Source: Hyphococcus aureus (GTDB lineage: Bacteria; Pseudomonadota; Alphaproteobacteria; Caulobacterales; Parvularculaceae). Taken from it: a stretch of DNA of 64,000 nucleotides. Location: assembly GCF_042643165.1 (NCBI RefSeq), contig NZ_JBHRSH010000001.1:496001-560000 (forward strand), read 5' to 3'. The notes under the pieces are model-generated. The model saw only the letters and a list, made by a program, of their open reading frames with translations, searched no databases and was not told the DNA's origin. Both the position numbers and the translations under genes were made by a program. Of this stretch, positions 16,536 through 25,414 are shown one piece after another (position 1 is the first letter of the stretch; each line of letters opens with the position of its first letter).

Positions 16536-17741
16536 TCAAGCGCCGGGCAGACCGAAAATTCCAATACCGCTTACGTTTTCATGCGGAAAGCCGCCGAGAT
16601 TATGGGTCAATCCGAGCGTCGGACTGTTTAATTGCCTCTCGCCGGCCCTGCCGAGCAATTGCATATAAACTTCATACGCCATCCGCAGCCCCGACGCGCC
16701 GATCGGATGACCGAAACACTTAAGTCCGCCGTCAACCTGACAGGGAACCCCTCCTTCACGGTCGTAAAAGCCGTCAAGCACATCAGCGACCGCCGCCGCC
16801 TCGTCGGAAAGGAACAGGTCTTCCATGGTCACAAGCTCTGTAATTGAAAAACAATCGTGCACCTCGATGAGACTGAGCGCTTCGCGCGGATTTTCAACGC
16901 CCGCTTCGGCATAAGCGCGTTTGGCGGCGATGCGCGTTGTAATTATGCTGGCCCCATCCCAGGAGGAATGTGAGGCCTCAAGACCATTCGACACGGCCAG
17001 CTGCAACGCCTTGACCATCACGGATTCCTGTTTTTTTCCAAGACCAGCCGCCACATCCGGCGTGGTGACAATCGCACAAGCCGCGCCATCGCTGACGCCG
17101 CAGCAATCAAATAGCCCAAGCGGCGCTGCGATCATCGGCGCCTTCATAATCGTATCCATATCCACGCGCCGACGCAGATGCGCTTTCGGATTGACGGCCC
17201 CATTCTCGTGGCTTTTCCATGACACATGAGCCATAGCGCGTTTCAGGTCAGAAGCGTTGACGTCGTGCTTGGCGCCATAGGCGGCGGCAAGCTGCGCAAA
17301 ACCGCCGGGCGCGCTCATGGACGGCGCAAACAGGCTCGCGCGCGGTCCAAAATCGAATTCAGGCAAACCGCCAAATCCGGTATCCTTCAGTTTTTCAACG
17401 CCAATCGCGAGCGCAATGCGCGCGGCTCCCGACGCTACGGCATAAACAGCGCCGCGTAGCGCCTCCGTTCCAGTGGCGCAGGCATTCTCCACCCTTGTCA
17501 CCGGAATATTCTGCAACCGCAACGCGACTGATGCCGGCGTCGCCGTCGGACCCATGCCAAGATCAGGCATTGCATGGCCCAGCCAGGCCGCGTCAATCTC
17601 GCTGGTTTCAATGCCGGCGTCCGCTCTGGCCTCGTTGAAAGCTTCAAGCATGAGGTCTTGCGCGTCGCAATCAAAGCGCTCGCCAAACTTGCTGCAACCC
17701 ATGCCGATGATGGCGACCTTGTCGCGAATTCCGCTTGTCAC
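16536..17741 (-). CDS. SCP-x-type thiolase (acetyl-CoA acyltransferase family)
   Basis: A 401-residue thiolase with the expected active-site cysteine in ENACATGTEAL and a true GHPIGASG histidine motif, plus HNLGGFP near the C-terminus. Unlike the two module thiolases, it keeps the standard catalytic elements and should perform real thiolytic cleavage of 3-oxoacyl-CoA. Starts at GTG overlapping the stop of the HMG-CoA-synthase-like gene (GTGA) with GGAG upstream. Last gene of the minus-strand unit with two MaoC proteins and an SDR, so it likely completes a beta-oxidation turn. Confidence 0.9.
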   Translation of the reverse strand: MTSGIRDKVAIIGMGCSKFGERFDCDAQDLMLEAFNEARADAGIETSEIDAAWLGHAMPDLGMGPTATPASVALRLQNIPVTRVENACATGTEALRGAVYAVASGAARIALAIGVEKLKDTGFGGLPEFDFGPRASLFAPSMSAPGGFAQLAAAYGAKHDVNASDLKRAMAHVSWKSHENGAVNPKAHLRRRVDMDTIMKAPMIAAPLGLFDCCGVSDGAACAIVTTPDVAAGLGKKQESVMVKALQLAVSNGLEASHSSWDGASIITTRIAAKRAYAEAGVENPREALSLIEVHDCFSITELVTMEDLFLSDEAAAVADVLDGFYDREGGVPCQVDGGLKCFGHPIGASGLRMAYEVYMQLLGRAGERQLNSPTLGLTHNLGGFPHENVSGIGIFGLPGA

Positions 17742-19231
17742 TTTTTATCTCCATTACGCGGCGCATCGGCGGCCTTTGCTTTCCAGCTATAGCGATGAAA
17801 CTTCCGATATTGATCGAAATCCTGAATGCGGTAGACCATACTTACTTCACTACCTACTGGCAGTTCATCCGGCGCGCTCGTAAAGTTCATGATCATGCGC
17901 GCGCCGCTGGCGAATTCCACCATGCCGTATCGGTTCGGCGGGTTGCGCGAAAATCCTAGCCAGTCTGTCGTCACGGTCTTTACAACCGCCGGCTCGTTCG
18001 CCAGCGCATGGTCCGCCTGCTCACCCTCATGGCGGCAATTCGGATTGACACAGATCTTCGCTTTCGGAAATTGCACCGTTTCGCATTTTTCACACTTTCC
18101 GGCTATCAGCCGGGCAACCTCCTTGGCATGACGATAAGCGGCGCTAAGCGCTGTTTTCCGGTCGGTTTCCGCGCGTGGTCCGAAATCCGCTTCCAATTGC
18201 CCGTTAAAAGTCAAATACCGTATGAACGGCATATCTACCTGCTGGCCGTTCTCCGCGATGGCGCGAACCCCTGGCCGATCGCCAATCGACTCGATCGCCG
18301 GCATAGTTTCCAATACGATGACCTCACAGCCCTGACCGAAACCAGCCAAAAGAATTTTCTCGCCCGCCCGCGCCGTGCAAAGCGTATCGGCTAGCATAAG
18401 AAGAGGGTGGGCTGCGCCCGCTTCGCCGATTACGTCCTGTAAGTCGTCACATACCGCGTCATCCCGAATATCTATCGCTTTCGCCAGACCGGCGGCAGCT
18501 CCGCGGATTGCTGAGGGAAATATGAAATGGTCTATGTCACCTGCAGCGACACCAGCGGCCTCCAACGCGCCTATAAGTACCGGCAGTGCAATTTTTCGGT
18601 ATCCCTCATCCCGAATCCACCGCTCCTCCCAGCCGTATTCATATGCCGCATCAGCGCGGCGAAAGTGATCGACAAAATCGATGGTTGAAACCCGGTGCGC
18701 CACCACGCGTGCGATGACGTTTTCACTACCCAATACAAAAGCCGCTGCTGCGTCTCCGCTCGTCATTTCCACAACGCTGCCAGGCCGTCCGCGCCGACGC
18801 TCGGCGGCGACGCATAAAACATCATTCGATGCTCCGTCAGCCACGCACATACGTTCCGCAACACGAAATGCAGATACGCCGGCGCGTTGTGTATTGGCGA
18901 TATCCACGGCCTGAATCGAATCGCAAAGACCGGCCGCAGAAGCAATCACTGAAGCATTTAACCGGTCCGCAAACGGGAACGTTGTCGAAGCGGTAACGAT
19001 CGCAGCGACTTTCTCAAGCCCGGCGATGGCGCCGCAATCACGCACGGCCTCAACGCCAATCGTAATCACATCCTCATCAAAATCGCATATCGCGCGAACG
19101 CCGCGCCGGTATCCGTTCAGGGCCGGATTAATCCACCCGACTTCATTCGCCATCGCTTTTCGCTGCAAGCGCATTGACGGAATGTAGATCCCAAAGGCGG
19201 TGATTCCCGTTATTTCGTCACCTTTAGCCAT
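17738..19231 (-). CDS. HMG-CoA-synthase/KAS III-like protein fused to a DUF35 domain
   Basis: A 497-residue two-domain protein. Residues 1-340 follow the HMG-CoA synthase/KAS III fold (ITAFGIYIPSMRL at the start, GDAAAAFVLG mid, the late GFGQGCEVIVLE). From about 380 a zinc ribbon (C-x2-C ... C-x4-C) and OB fold form a DUF35 domain. The active-site motif usually N-A-C-x-G-G reads NTQRAG, so the nucleophile cysteine is replaced by Gln115. Condensation by the normal route is therefore unlikely; Cys-to-Gln is the change seen in KSQ decarboxylase domains. ATG at 19231 is chosen over an upstream TTG. Lies between MaoC and thiolase genes. Confidence 0.82.
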   Translation of the reverse strand: MAKGDEITGITAFGIYIPSMRLQRKAMANEVGWINPALNGYRRGVRAICDFDEDVITIGVEAVRDCGAIAGLEKVAAIVTASTTFPFADRLNASVIASAAGLCDSIQAVDIANTQRAGVSAFRVAERMCVADGASNDVLCVAAERRRGRPGSVVEMTSGDAAAAFVLGSENVIARVVAHRVSTIDFVDHFRRADAAYEYGWEERWIRDEGYRKIALPVLIGALEAAGVAAGDIDHFIFPSAIRGAAAGLAKAIDIRDDAVCDDLQDVIGEAGAAHPLLMLADTLCTARAGEKILLAGFGQGCEVIVLETMPAIESIGDRPGVRAIAENGQQVDMPFIRYLTFNGQLEADFGPRAETDRKTALSAAYRHAKEVARLIAGKCEKCETVQFPKAKICVNPNCRHEGEQADHALANEPAVVKTVTTDWLGFSRNPPNRYGMVEFASGARMIMNFTSAPDELPVGSEVSMVYRIQDFDQYRKFHRYSWKAKAADAPRNGDKK

Positions 19232-19273
19232 AATTGTAGTCCATACTCCGATGCGTCTTGCACTCAACGCCTG

Positions 19274-19711
19274 CTATGCGACGCAAAAAGCAATATCAAT
19301 TTCACCAGTCGCCACCACCACGTCATCATCCTGGCGCGTCGCGGCAAGCGCACAAGTCAAGATCATTGCGCCATCCGACGCTTGCCTATCCGTAACCTTG
19401 CCGGTGCAAACAAGATTGTCACCCACATTGGTCATGGCCCGGAACTGGGTTTTAATCCGGCGAATAGCGCCTGCCGGCGCATACTCAGTTCCGATTTTCG
19501 CAAGATAACCCATGACGAACATGCCGTGAACGATAACGTCGGGCAACCCCGCCTTGTTTCGGGCGAAGTCAATATCGGTATGAATTGGATTGAGGTCCGA
19601 CGAACCTGCTGCATAAAGAGCGATAGTGTGACGCGAAATCGGACCCGTTTGAACGGTCGGAAGCGCATCGCCAACCTGTAGCGATCCGAGATGTTCCGTC
19701 TGATCACTCAT
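19274..19711 (-). CDS. MaoC-like acyl-CoA hydratase
   Basis: A 145-residue hotdog hydratase with the hydratase-2 motif SSDLNPIHTDIDFARNKAGL and the following H-G-M-F-V-M-G-Y helix; Asp and His of the D-x-N-P-I-H motif are the catalytic pair. ATG at 19711 follows GGGGAGG. It is downstream of, and separated by 17 bases from, a MaoC N-terminal-domain protein. Such split pairs form heteromeric enoyl-CoA hydratases, as ChsH1-ChsH2 do in steroid side-chain degradation, and accommodate bulky acyl-CoA substrates. Confidence 0.88.
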   Translation of the reverse strand: MSDQTEHLGSLQVGDALPTVQTGPISRHTIALYAAGSSDLNPIHTDIDFARNKAGLPDVIVHGMFVMGYLAKIGTEYAPAGAIRRIKTQFRAMTNVGDNLVCTGKVTDRQASDGAMILTCALAATRQDDDVVVATGEIDIAFCVA

Positions 19712-19728
19712 TATTTGCGCCTCCCCTA

Positions 19729-20175
19729 TTATCCGCGGTTCCGGATGACGAAAGTGCACCGGTCGCTGCCCGCAAACCGGTCATTTTCATCATGATACAG
19801 AATTTCGGTAACGACAAACTCAAGCGCGCCGTCCTTCTTATCGAAAATGTCGACGATTTTCTTCACACCCCGCAAGGTTTCACCGGCGCAGAGGGGACGT
19901 TCCAGAATGAACTCCTGCTCGCCATGCAGAAGTTTGGCGAGATCAATACTGAGTTCATTGAAAAGGCCATATGTCAGGTCGTCTCGCGTCCCAAGACGAA
20001 TCAAATATGTCGGCAAGGCGACAATGGACGGGTATCCCTCAGCACGCGCGACGGCCTCGTCGCTGTAAATTGAATGTTTCTCGCCCAGCGCCTTGGCGAA
20101 CAGCTCCATCTGTCCTTTCTCTAGGGTGGTGTCGAATGGCTCCATTTCGAAGCCGATAAAGGAACGGTCGATCAT
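19729..20175 (-). CDS. MaoC dehydratase N-terminal-domain protein (FAS1-like), partner subunit
   Basis: A 148-residue hotdog protein of the MaoC_dehydrat_N type. It lacks the D-x-N-P-x-H active-site motif but has the substrate-loop features ALGEKHSIYSDEAVARAEGY, LLHGEQEFILERPLCAGETL and a final FVIRNRG. It should pair with the catalytic MaoC subunit encoded next to it to form a hydratase with an enlarged substrate tunnel. It starts with ATG 15 bases after the SDR stop, so it is in the same transcript. Confidence 0.82.
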   Translation of the reverse strand: MIDRSFIGFEMEPFDTTLEKGQMELFAKALGEKHSIYSDEAVARAEGYPSIVALPTYLIRLGTRDDLTYGLFNELSIDLAKLLHGEQEFILERPLCAGETLRGVKKIVDIFDKKDGALEFVVTEILYHDENDRFAGSDRCTFVIRNRG

Positions 20176-20190
20176 ACTCTTGCGCTATCG

Positions 20191-21090
20191 TTATCGGGCA
20201 GCGACGGCGGCGCCCATGGCTTCCCCGAATGGCGCGAACGCCTCGGCGATGTTCCGTGGATGGGTCGCATCGGAAAACTCTGCAATCGCATCAATATTTT
20301 TGGCGATATCGTCAGGCGCTATTACTCCTTTGAGAGCGATGCCGCGGCTTCGCTCCCATCGCAGCTTGCCGAACCAGCCGGCGCCGGCTTCGAAAAGACC
20401 TCCGGTCTGTGTGCTGACTTCACTGCAAAGATATCCTACCAGCGGACTGACATATTCCGGGCGCAATGCAGCAGTTTGTTCTCGGCTGATGACGGTGTCA
20501 GTAAGCCGCGAGGCGGCGGCCGGCGCAACCGTGTTTACAAGAATATTGCGTTTTTGCCCTTCGATCGCGAGGGCTTGCGTCATGCCATGAAGCGCCAACT
20601 TCGCCGAGCTGTAATTGACCTGCCCGAAATTCCCGTAAATGCCGGCTGCTGACGCAGTATTAACGATCCGCCCGAAGTTTTGTTCGCGCATATGTGGCCA
20701 TGCCGCCCGATTGACTTTGAAGGCGCCGTTCAAATGCACGTTAACGATATCGAACCAGTCATCTTGGCTCATTTTGTGAAATGACGTGTCGCGCAGAAAT
20801 CCGGCGTTGTTCACCACGATGTCTAATCGCCCGAACGCATCCATTGCCGTCTCGACGAGGCGGGCGCCATGTTCAACTGAATCGGCATTTGCAACCGACT
20901 CTCCGCCTGCAGTCTTTATCTCATCAACCACTGCATCGGCGGGCGACTTGTCGGCGCCTTCGCCCTTGGCGGTCGTGCCGTAGTCATTGACAACGACTCG
21001 TGCCCCAAGCTTAGCGAACATCAACGCGTGCGACTTTCCAAGACCATTACCCGCACCCGTGATCAGTGCAACCTTTCCATCAAACGACAC
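20191..21090 (-). CDS. SDR of the HSD17B4 / multifunctional enzyme 2 type
   Basis: A 299-residue SDR closely patterned on the dehydrogenase domain of peroxisomal multifunctional enzyme 2: VALITGAGNGLGKSHALMFA, VVNDYG, the loop with KSPADAVVDEI, NNAGFLRDTSFHKM, catalytic Ser in NTASAAGIYGNFGQ and Y-S-S-A-K. These enzymes oxidise (R)-3-hydroxyacyl-CoA, matching the MaoC-type hydratase next door. A GTG start at 21090 with GAGGAGA 9 bases upstream gives the natural N-terminus (VSFDGKVALITG); longer ATG forms are less likely. First gene of the unit running down to the thiolase. Confidence 0.9.
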   Translation of the reverse strand: MSFDGKVALITGAGNGLGKSHALMFAKLGARVVVNDYGTTAKGEGADKSPADAVVDEIKTAGGESVANADSVEHGARLVETAMDAFGRLDIVVNNAGFLRDTSFHKMSQDDWFDIVNVHLNGAFKVNRAAWPHMREQNFGRIVNTASAAGIYGNFGQVNYSSAKLALHGMTQALAIEGQKRNILVNTVAPAAASRLTDTVISREQTAALRPEYVSPLVGYLCSEVSTQTGGLFEAGAGWFGKLRWERSRGIALKGVIAPDDIAKNIDAIAEFSDATHPRNIAEAFAPFGEAMGAAVAAR

Positions 21091-21189
21091 CAAACTGAAT
21101 CTCCTCATGTGCATGCTTTTGATTGGCGTCGCGAAACAGGCTCGCGACGCCAATTCTAACTTTTTGGATATCCGCCTCAGCTTCGAAGC

Positions 21190-23448
21190 TTATAGTGCTA
21201 CCTTCACGGACGCTCCCAATACGCGCCCCTTATTTAAAGGCGAATGGCTACCATTTGTGGACCCGGGGGGGAATGGTGTTTGCGAATCCGAACCCTCCGT
21301 AATCTCGTCGAGCAGATTGTCGCCATATATGGAGAAACGGAGCCCGCCAGCGTTTGTCGTGAAAGACAAGGACGCATCCAACATATCACCGCCACTCAGG
21401 ATTCCGCGATTATTATCCGTAAACGCCTGGCTGTCGCGATGACTGAAATTAGCGCGCGCTGTCAAAAATCCCGCATTGCCGATATCATGGTCATAAACGA
21501 ATCCTATATTGTAAGTCAGCTTTGGAACGCGCGGCAGCGCCAGCGCCAGGTCCGTCTCATTCACCACCCCGTCGCCGCTGATATCAAAGAGAATGTCGGT
21601 ATACTCTGCGTTAAGGTGGCCGACTGAAGCATTAAGAACCAGCCCCTCCACAGGTGAATACTGCGTTTCAAACTCGAATCCGAATATCTCCGCGTCCGCA
21701 GTATTGGTGATGATCTGGATCGTCCCCAGAATCGGGTCTGACAACAGGACCTCACGTTGCATATCCGAAATGCTAGTGTGAAATATCGCAGCATTGAATA
21801 TCGCCCCGGGCAAGGGCTCCGATTTGAATCCGACCTCGAAACTGTCGACTTGCTCCTCATCGAACGGACCGGGCGACGCCGTCGGCACAGTGTTTCGCAG
21901 ATTATATCCACCGGATCGGAAGCCGCGGCTCCAATGACCATAAAGCCGTGCATTATCTGCAAGCGAATACCTCAAGCCGATCTTCGGAGATAAATTGCTC
22001 CAATCTTCCTCGGGGTCGAATGTGGGATCAGCGTTTAAATTGAAGAAACAATCGTCCGCGTGGATATTACAGGCCCCCATTGGGATGCTCCGCAAATCCG
22101 GCGAAGCAGGCCCCGGCACGATCGTAGCCAATTGTACATCCTTTTCTTCGCGGCTCCAGCGCAAACCAAGGTCGAGCGTGAGCGCGGACGAAAGTTCAAT
22201 AGCCGCCTGTCCAAAAACGCCGAGGACTTGATGGTTCTGGATGCCGCCGCCGTAGAAGGAAAAAGGTCCGGGCACGGCCCCTACCGCCTGCGCTGGAGCG
22301 AGGCTGGGATCCTGGAACAAAAAGCGCGTTTCCTGATACTTCAGTTCCTGATCGAACCAGAACCCCCCAAGGGTGAAATTGACACGATCGAAGAACCGGC
22401 CTGAGTATCGAAGTTCGTTGCTAAACTGCTCCTGCTCGGTGATTTCCCCGAAAAGCAACAAGTTCAAGGTCGTGGCGTCAAAATCACTTTGCGATGCTGA
22501 GCTATATTGACGCCAGCCAAAGATATTGGTGATGACGCCGTCCCCGAACGGGACATCAATATTGGCCTCCGCGCTCACCTGGTCCCATTCGTGGTCCATG
22601 AACCCAGGCTCGTCCGTCGTTACGTCGTCGGTGCCCCGTTCGAACAAGGCCCTGTTTTGCGCAATTGTTCCGTGACCTTCGGATTCTCCATGTTCATAGC
22701 GCACGATAAATTCAGCATTCTCGCTGGGTGTGAATTCGATAACCGGACGTACAACAATTGTTTCCACTTCGCCCAGCTTGGATCCATCAAGCTCGTTTGC
22801 CCAAAAGCCTTCATCATTATTGTAATAGGCGGCAATTTTCGCTTTCAGAACCCCAGGAACGATCGGCCCCGAAACAGATGCCTGGTACACCTGATTCAAG
22901 CCAGTTTCCCACGCGCCCTGCGCGCTTGCCTCGAACTCATCCGTCGGGCGTCTCGTCCGGATCAACACCGCACCGCCCGTCACATTTCGACCAAAGAGAA
23001 CCCCTTGCGGGCCACGCAGAATTTCAATGGCTTCGAGGTCAAACGTATCGAAAAGCAGTCCGGCCGTCATGCCAAGATACACGCCATCGACAAACACGCC
23101 GACCGTCGGGTCAATGGAAGGAATTGAACTGTTTATGCCTAATCCGCGGATAGAAAAATTTGCAGTTCCTTGAATTGACCCGACATCCTCGAGCGACACG
23201 TTTGGTTGACTATAGCTCAGGGATTCCAGATCACGCACCCGCAGCGCTTCAAGCTGTTCTGCGCCATAAGCAGTGATAGCGATAGGCGCGTCCTGTGCGG
23301 CGACGCCGCCGACCTGTTTGGTGGCCGTTACGATAATTTGATCCTTCAACGCATCTGAAGCGCGCTGCGCATGCGCAGTCGCCACAAAGGCGATTGTCGA
23401 AATCGATACCGACGCCAGAAACGGCGCTGCCCTTTTGTGCCAAAGCAT
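21190..23448 (-). CDS. TonB-dependent outer-membrane receptor 2
   Basis: A 752-residue receptor paralogous to receptor 1. Signal peptide ends A-H-A; plug landmarks QIIVTATKQ, FSIRGLGINSS, VFVDGVYLGM, EILRGPQGVLFGRNVTGGAV are nearly identical to the paralogue. Residues 622-636 read DISGDGVVNETDLAL, a textbook dockerin/EF-hand loop, and a C-x6-C pair (ACNIHADDC) precedes NADPTFDPEED. ATG follows GGGAGGGATAGTC. It lies 99 bases ahead of the SDR-MaoC-thiolase unit on the same strand and opposite a CoA ligase gene; the 273-base gap to that gene holds no frame I can support. Likely uptake of a related substrate. Confidence 0.95.
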   Translation of the reverse strand: MLWHKRAAPFLASVSISTIAFVATAHAQRASDALKDQIIVTATKQVGGVAAQDAPIAITAYGAEQLEALRVRDLESLSYSQPNVSLEDVGSIQGTANFSIRGLGINSSIPSIDPTVGVFVDGVYLGMTAGLLFDTFDLEAIEILRGPQGVLFGRNVTGGAVLIRTRRPTDEFEASAQGAWETGLNQVYQASVSGPIVPGVLKAKIAAYYNNDEGFWANELDGSKLGEVETIVVRPVIEFTPSENAEFIVRYEHGESEGHGTIAQNRALFERGTDDVTTDEPGFMDHEWDQVSAEANIDVPFGDGVITNIFGWRQYSSASQSDFDATTLNLLLFGEITEQEQFSNELRYSGRFFDRVNFTLGGFWFDQELKYQETRFLFQDPSLAPAQAVGAVPGPFSFYGGGIQNHQVLGVFGQAAIELSSALTLDLGLRWSREEKDVQLATIVPGPASPDLRSIPMGACNIHADDCFFNLNADPTFDPEEDWSNLSPKIGLRYSLADNARLYGHWSRGFRSGGYNLRNTVPTASPGPFDEEQVDSFEVGFKSEPLPGAIFNAAIFHTSISDMQREVLLSDPILGTIQIITNTADAEIFGFEFETQYSPVEGLVLNASVGHLNAEYTDILFDISGDGVVNETDLALALPRVPKLTYNIGFVYDHDIGNAGFLTARANFSHRDSQAFTDNNRGILSGGDMLDASLSFTTNAGGLRFSIYGDNLLDEITEGSDSQTPFPPGSTNGSHSPLNKGRVLGASVKVAL

Positions 23449-23721
23449 GACTATCCCTCCCGATTGTCTTTTTTAAAGTTCTGAACGCCGCGCCAAGAAT
23501 TCATTGTGCAAAATCGAGCCTTGCTGCGTCGCACAATAATGACACTTCTCAGGCGACTTCAGTTGATAATCACGCGCATTTACAGCCTGCGGCAACACGC
23601 CAACATCAATAGATGATATCAGGTTTTCGTATATCCAATTTATCAGCGAGCAATTACTAATTCGATCAAAGAAACCGCGCACAAAAAGACAACGATAAAT
23701 TGTCTTGGGAGAATCCATAAG

Positions 23722-25356
23722 ATGCTAAACCGCCCGTCGACCAGCCCAAAAAGAACACTCGACACAATTGCTGAATCACAACGGCTGATGGTTCGCGGCC
23801 AGGATGTCGCCTGGATGCTGGACCGTTGGGCGGAGCGAACGCCGGAGAAGATTTTTCTGGTTTGGGAGCCGTTCGAAGGCGATCCGAAACGCTGGACCTA
23901 TGCCGAAATGCAGGAGAGTGCTGATCGTTTCGCAGCGGCGCTACTGGAGCGCGGCATTGCCGCCGGCGACCGATTGCTGGTGCATATGGAAAACTGTCCG
24001 GAATTTCTGATAGCAGTTTTCGCCTGCGCCCGCATTGGCGCCATCGCGGTTACAACAAACACCAGATCCGTTGCGCGCGATATTGCATATTATGTCGACG
24101 AAGCCGGCATTACAGCCGCGATCACTCAACCTGCATTTGCATCGCTGATCGCTGATGCAGCGCCCAGCCTGAATTTCATAATCGTCACCGAGGATGATTC
24201 CGGCGCCGCGGCGCCCGAATTTGATATGTCTGATTACATCTCGTTCGACACCTGCCTTTCACCGCGTCCGGCGCCACCAAAACGTGCGCCGGACGCTAGC
24301 ACGGATTTTCTCATTCAATTCACGTCCGGTACAACCTCTCGGCCGAAACCAGTGCTTCTCACCCACGGTAATTTTATATGGGGCGCGCAAATGAATGCAC
24401 GGAACTTTCTAGTTTCAACTGACGACATCGCCCTTGTCTTCTCTCCCCTATTCCACATCAACGCCGTTTCCTATTCCACGATGACAACTTTGTGGGTAGG
24501 CGGCACAATCGTCTTGCAACCGCGCCTTTCGGTTTCGCGTTTTTGGGACGTATCGATCCGGAACAAATGCACTTGGACATTTGTGATCCCATTCCTTGTA
24601 TATCCTCTGATGCAACGCGATGTGCCGGAAAACCATGACTACCGTTTCTGGATGATCGGTGGTTATTCAACGCCGCTTTGCCAGAAATTTGGCGTCGACG
24701 TGGTTTGCGCATGGGGCATGACGGAAACAATCACACAGGGGATTATTTCAAACTTTCATCAGCCCCCGCCCGAAGGATCCATCGGCAGGTCGGCGCCCTG
24801 CTACGATATCGAAGTGCGCGACAAAGAAGGTAAACCGGTCGGACCCGGCGAACAGGGAACGCTTTTTGTGCGAGGCGTGCCCGGGGTTTCTTTGTTCAAG
24901 GAATATTTTAACGATCCCGAAGCAACCCGCGACGCTGTTGATGATGAAGGCTGGCTGAAGACCGGCGACACGATTTCCATCGACCCGGACGGATATCTCT
25001 ACTTCCTCGGGCGCGACAAGGATATGCTGAAAGTCGGCGCGGAGAACGTTGCATCGTCGGAAATCGAAACTGTTATAATGAAAACAGGTCTCATTGAAGA
25101 ATGTGCGGTTGTCGGCCGCAAGCATTATATGCTCGATGAAGTGCCGGTTGTTTTTGTAATCCCAAAACCCGGCGATAAGGATGAAATTCGCGATGGCATT
25201 ATTGCCGCATGCAAACGCGATCTCGCGGACTTCAAAGTCGTTAAGGAAGTCATTTTCGTTGAAGAATTTCCGCGGGCGACCCTCGACAAGATCGTTAAAC
25301 CGAAATTACGCGAACTGTTGAAGCCCATCGGGCCGGACAACGATTACGGTAAATAG
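23722..25356 (+). CDS. Acyl-CoA synthetase (AMP-forming)
   Basis: A 544-residue ANL ligase with a standard phosphate loop FTSGTTSRPKPVLLTH, the AWGMTET motif, GWLKTGDTISIDPDGY in the hinge region and a C-terminal R-A-T-L-D-K-I-V-K lysine motif. ATG follows GGGAGAATCCATAAG. It diverges from TonB receptor 2 and is followed by an acyl-CoA dehydrogenase gene. It belongs to a different branch from the two module ligases and probably activates a fatty or branched-chain acid feeding the adjacent beta-oxidation genes. Confidence 0.9.
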   Translation: MLNRPSTSPKRTLDTIAESQRLMVRGQDVAWMLDRWAERTPEKIFLVWEPFEGDPKRWTYAEMQESADRFAAALLERGIAAGDRLLVHMENCPEFLIAVFACARIGAIAVTTNTRSVARDIAYYVDEAGITAAITQPAFASLIADAAPSLNFIIVTEDDSGAAAPEFDMSDYISFDTCLSPRPAPPKRAPDASTDFLIQFTSGTTSRPKPVLLTHGNFIWGAQMNARNFLVSTDDIALVFSPLFHINAVSYSTMTTLWVGGTIVLQPRLSVSRFWDVSIRNKCTWTFVIPFLVYPLMQRDVPENHDYRFWMIGGYSTPLCQKFGVDVVCAWGMTETITQGIISNFHQPPPEGSIGRSAPCYDIEVRDKEGKPVGPGEQGTLFVRGVPGVSLFKEYFNDPEATRDAVDDEGWLKTGDTISIDPDGYLYFLGRDKDMLKVGAENVASSEIETVIMKTGLIEECAVVGRKHYMLDEVPVVFVIPKPGDKDEIRDGIIAACKRDLADFKVVKEVIFVEEFPRATLDKIVKPKLRELLKPIGPDNDYGK

Positions 25357-25414
25357 CATCAGACGCCGAAAGGCGTGCCATCCCTTCAAATAATTTAAAC
25401 TCAAGGCTTGAAAC

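Noticed and set aside
16525..16550. Hairpin across the thiolase stop codon
   Set aside because: The stem is good but there is no T-run and it overlaps coding sequence, so it was not called a terminator.
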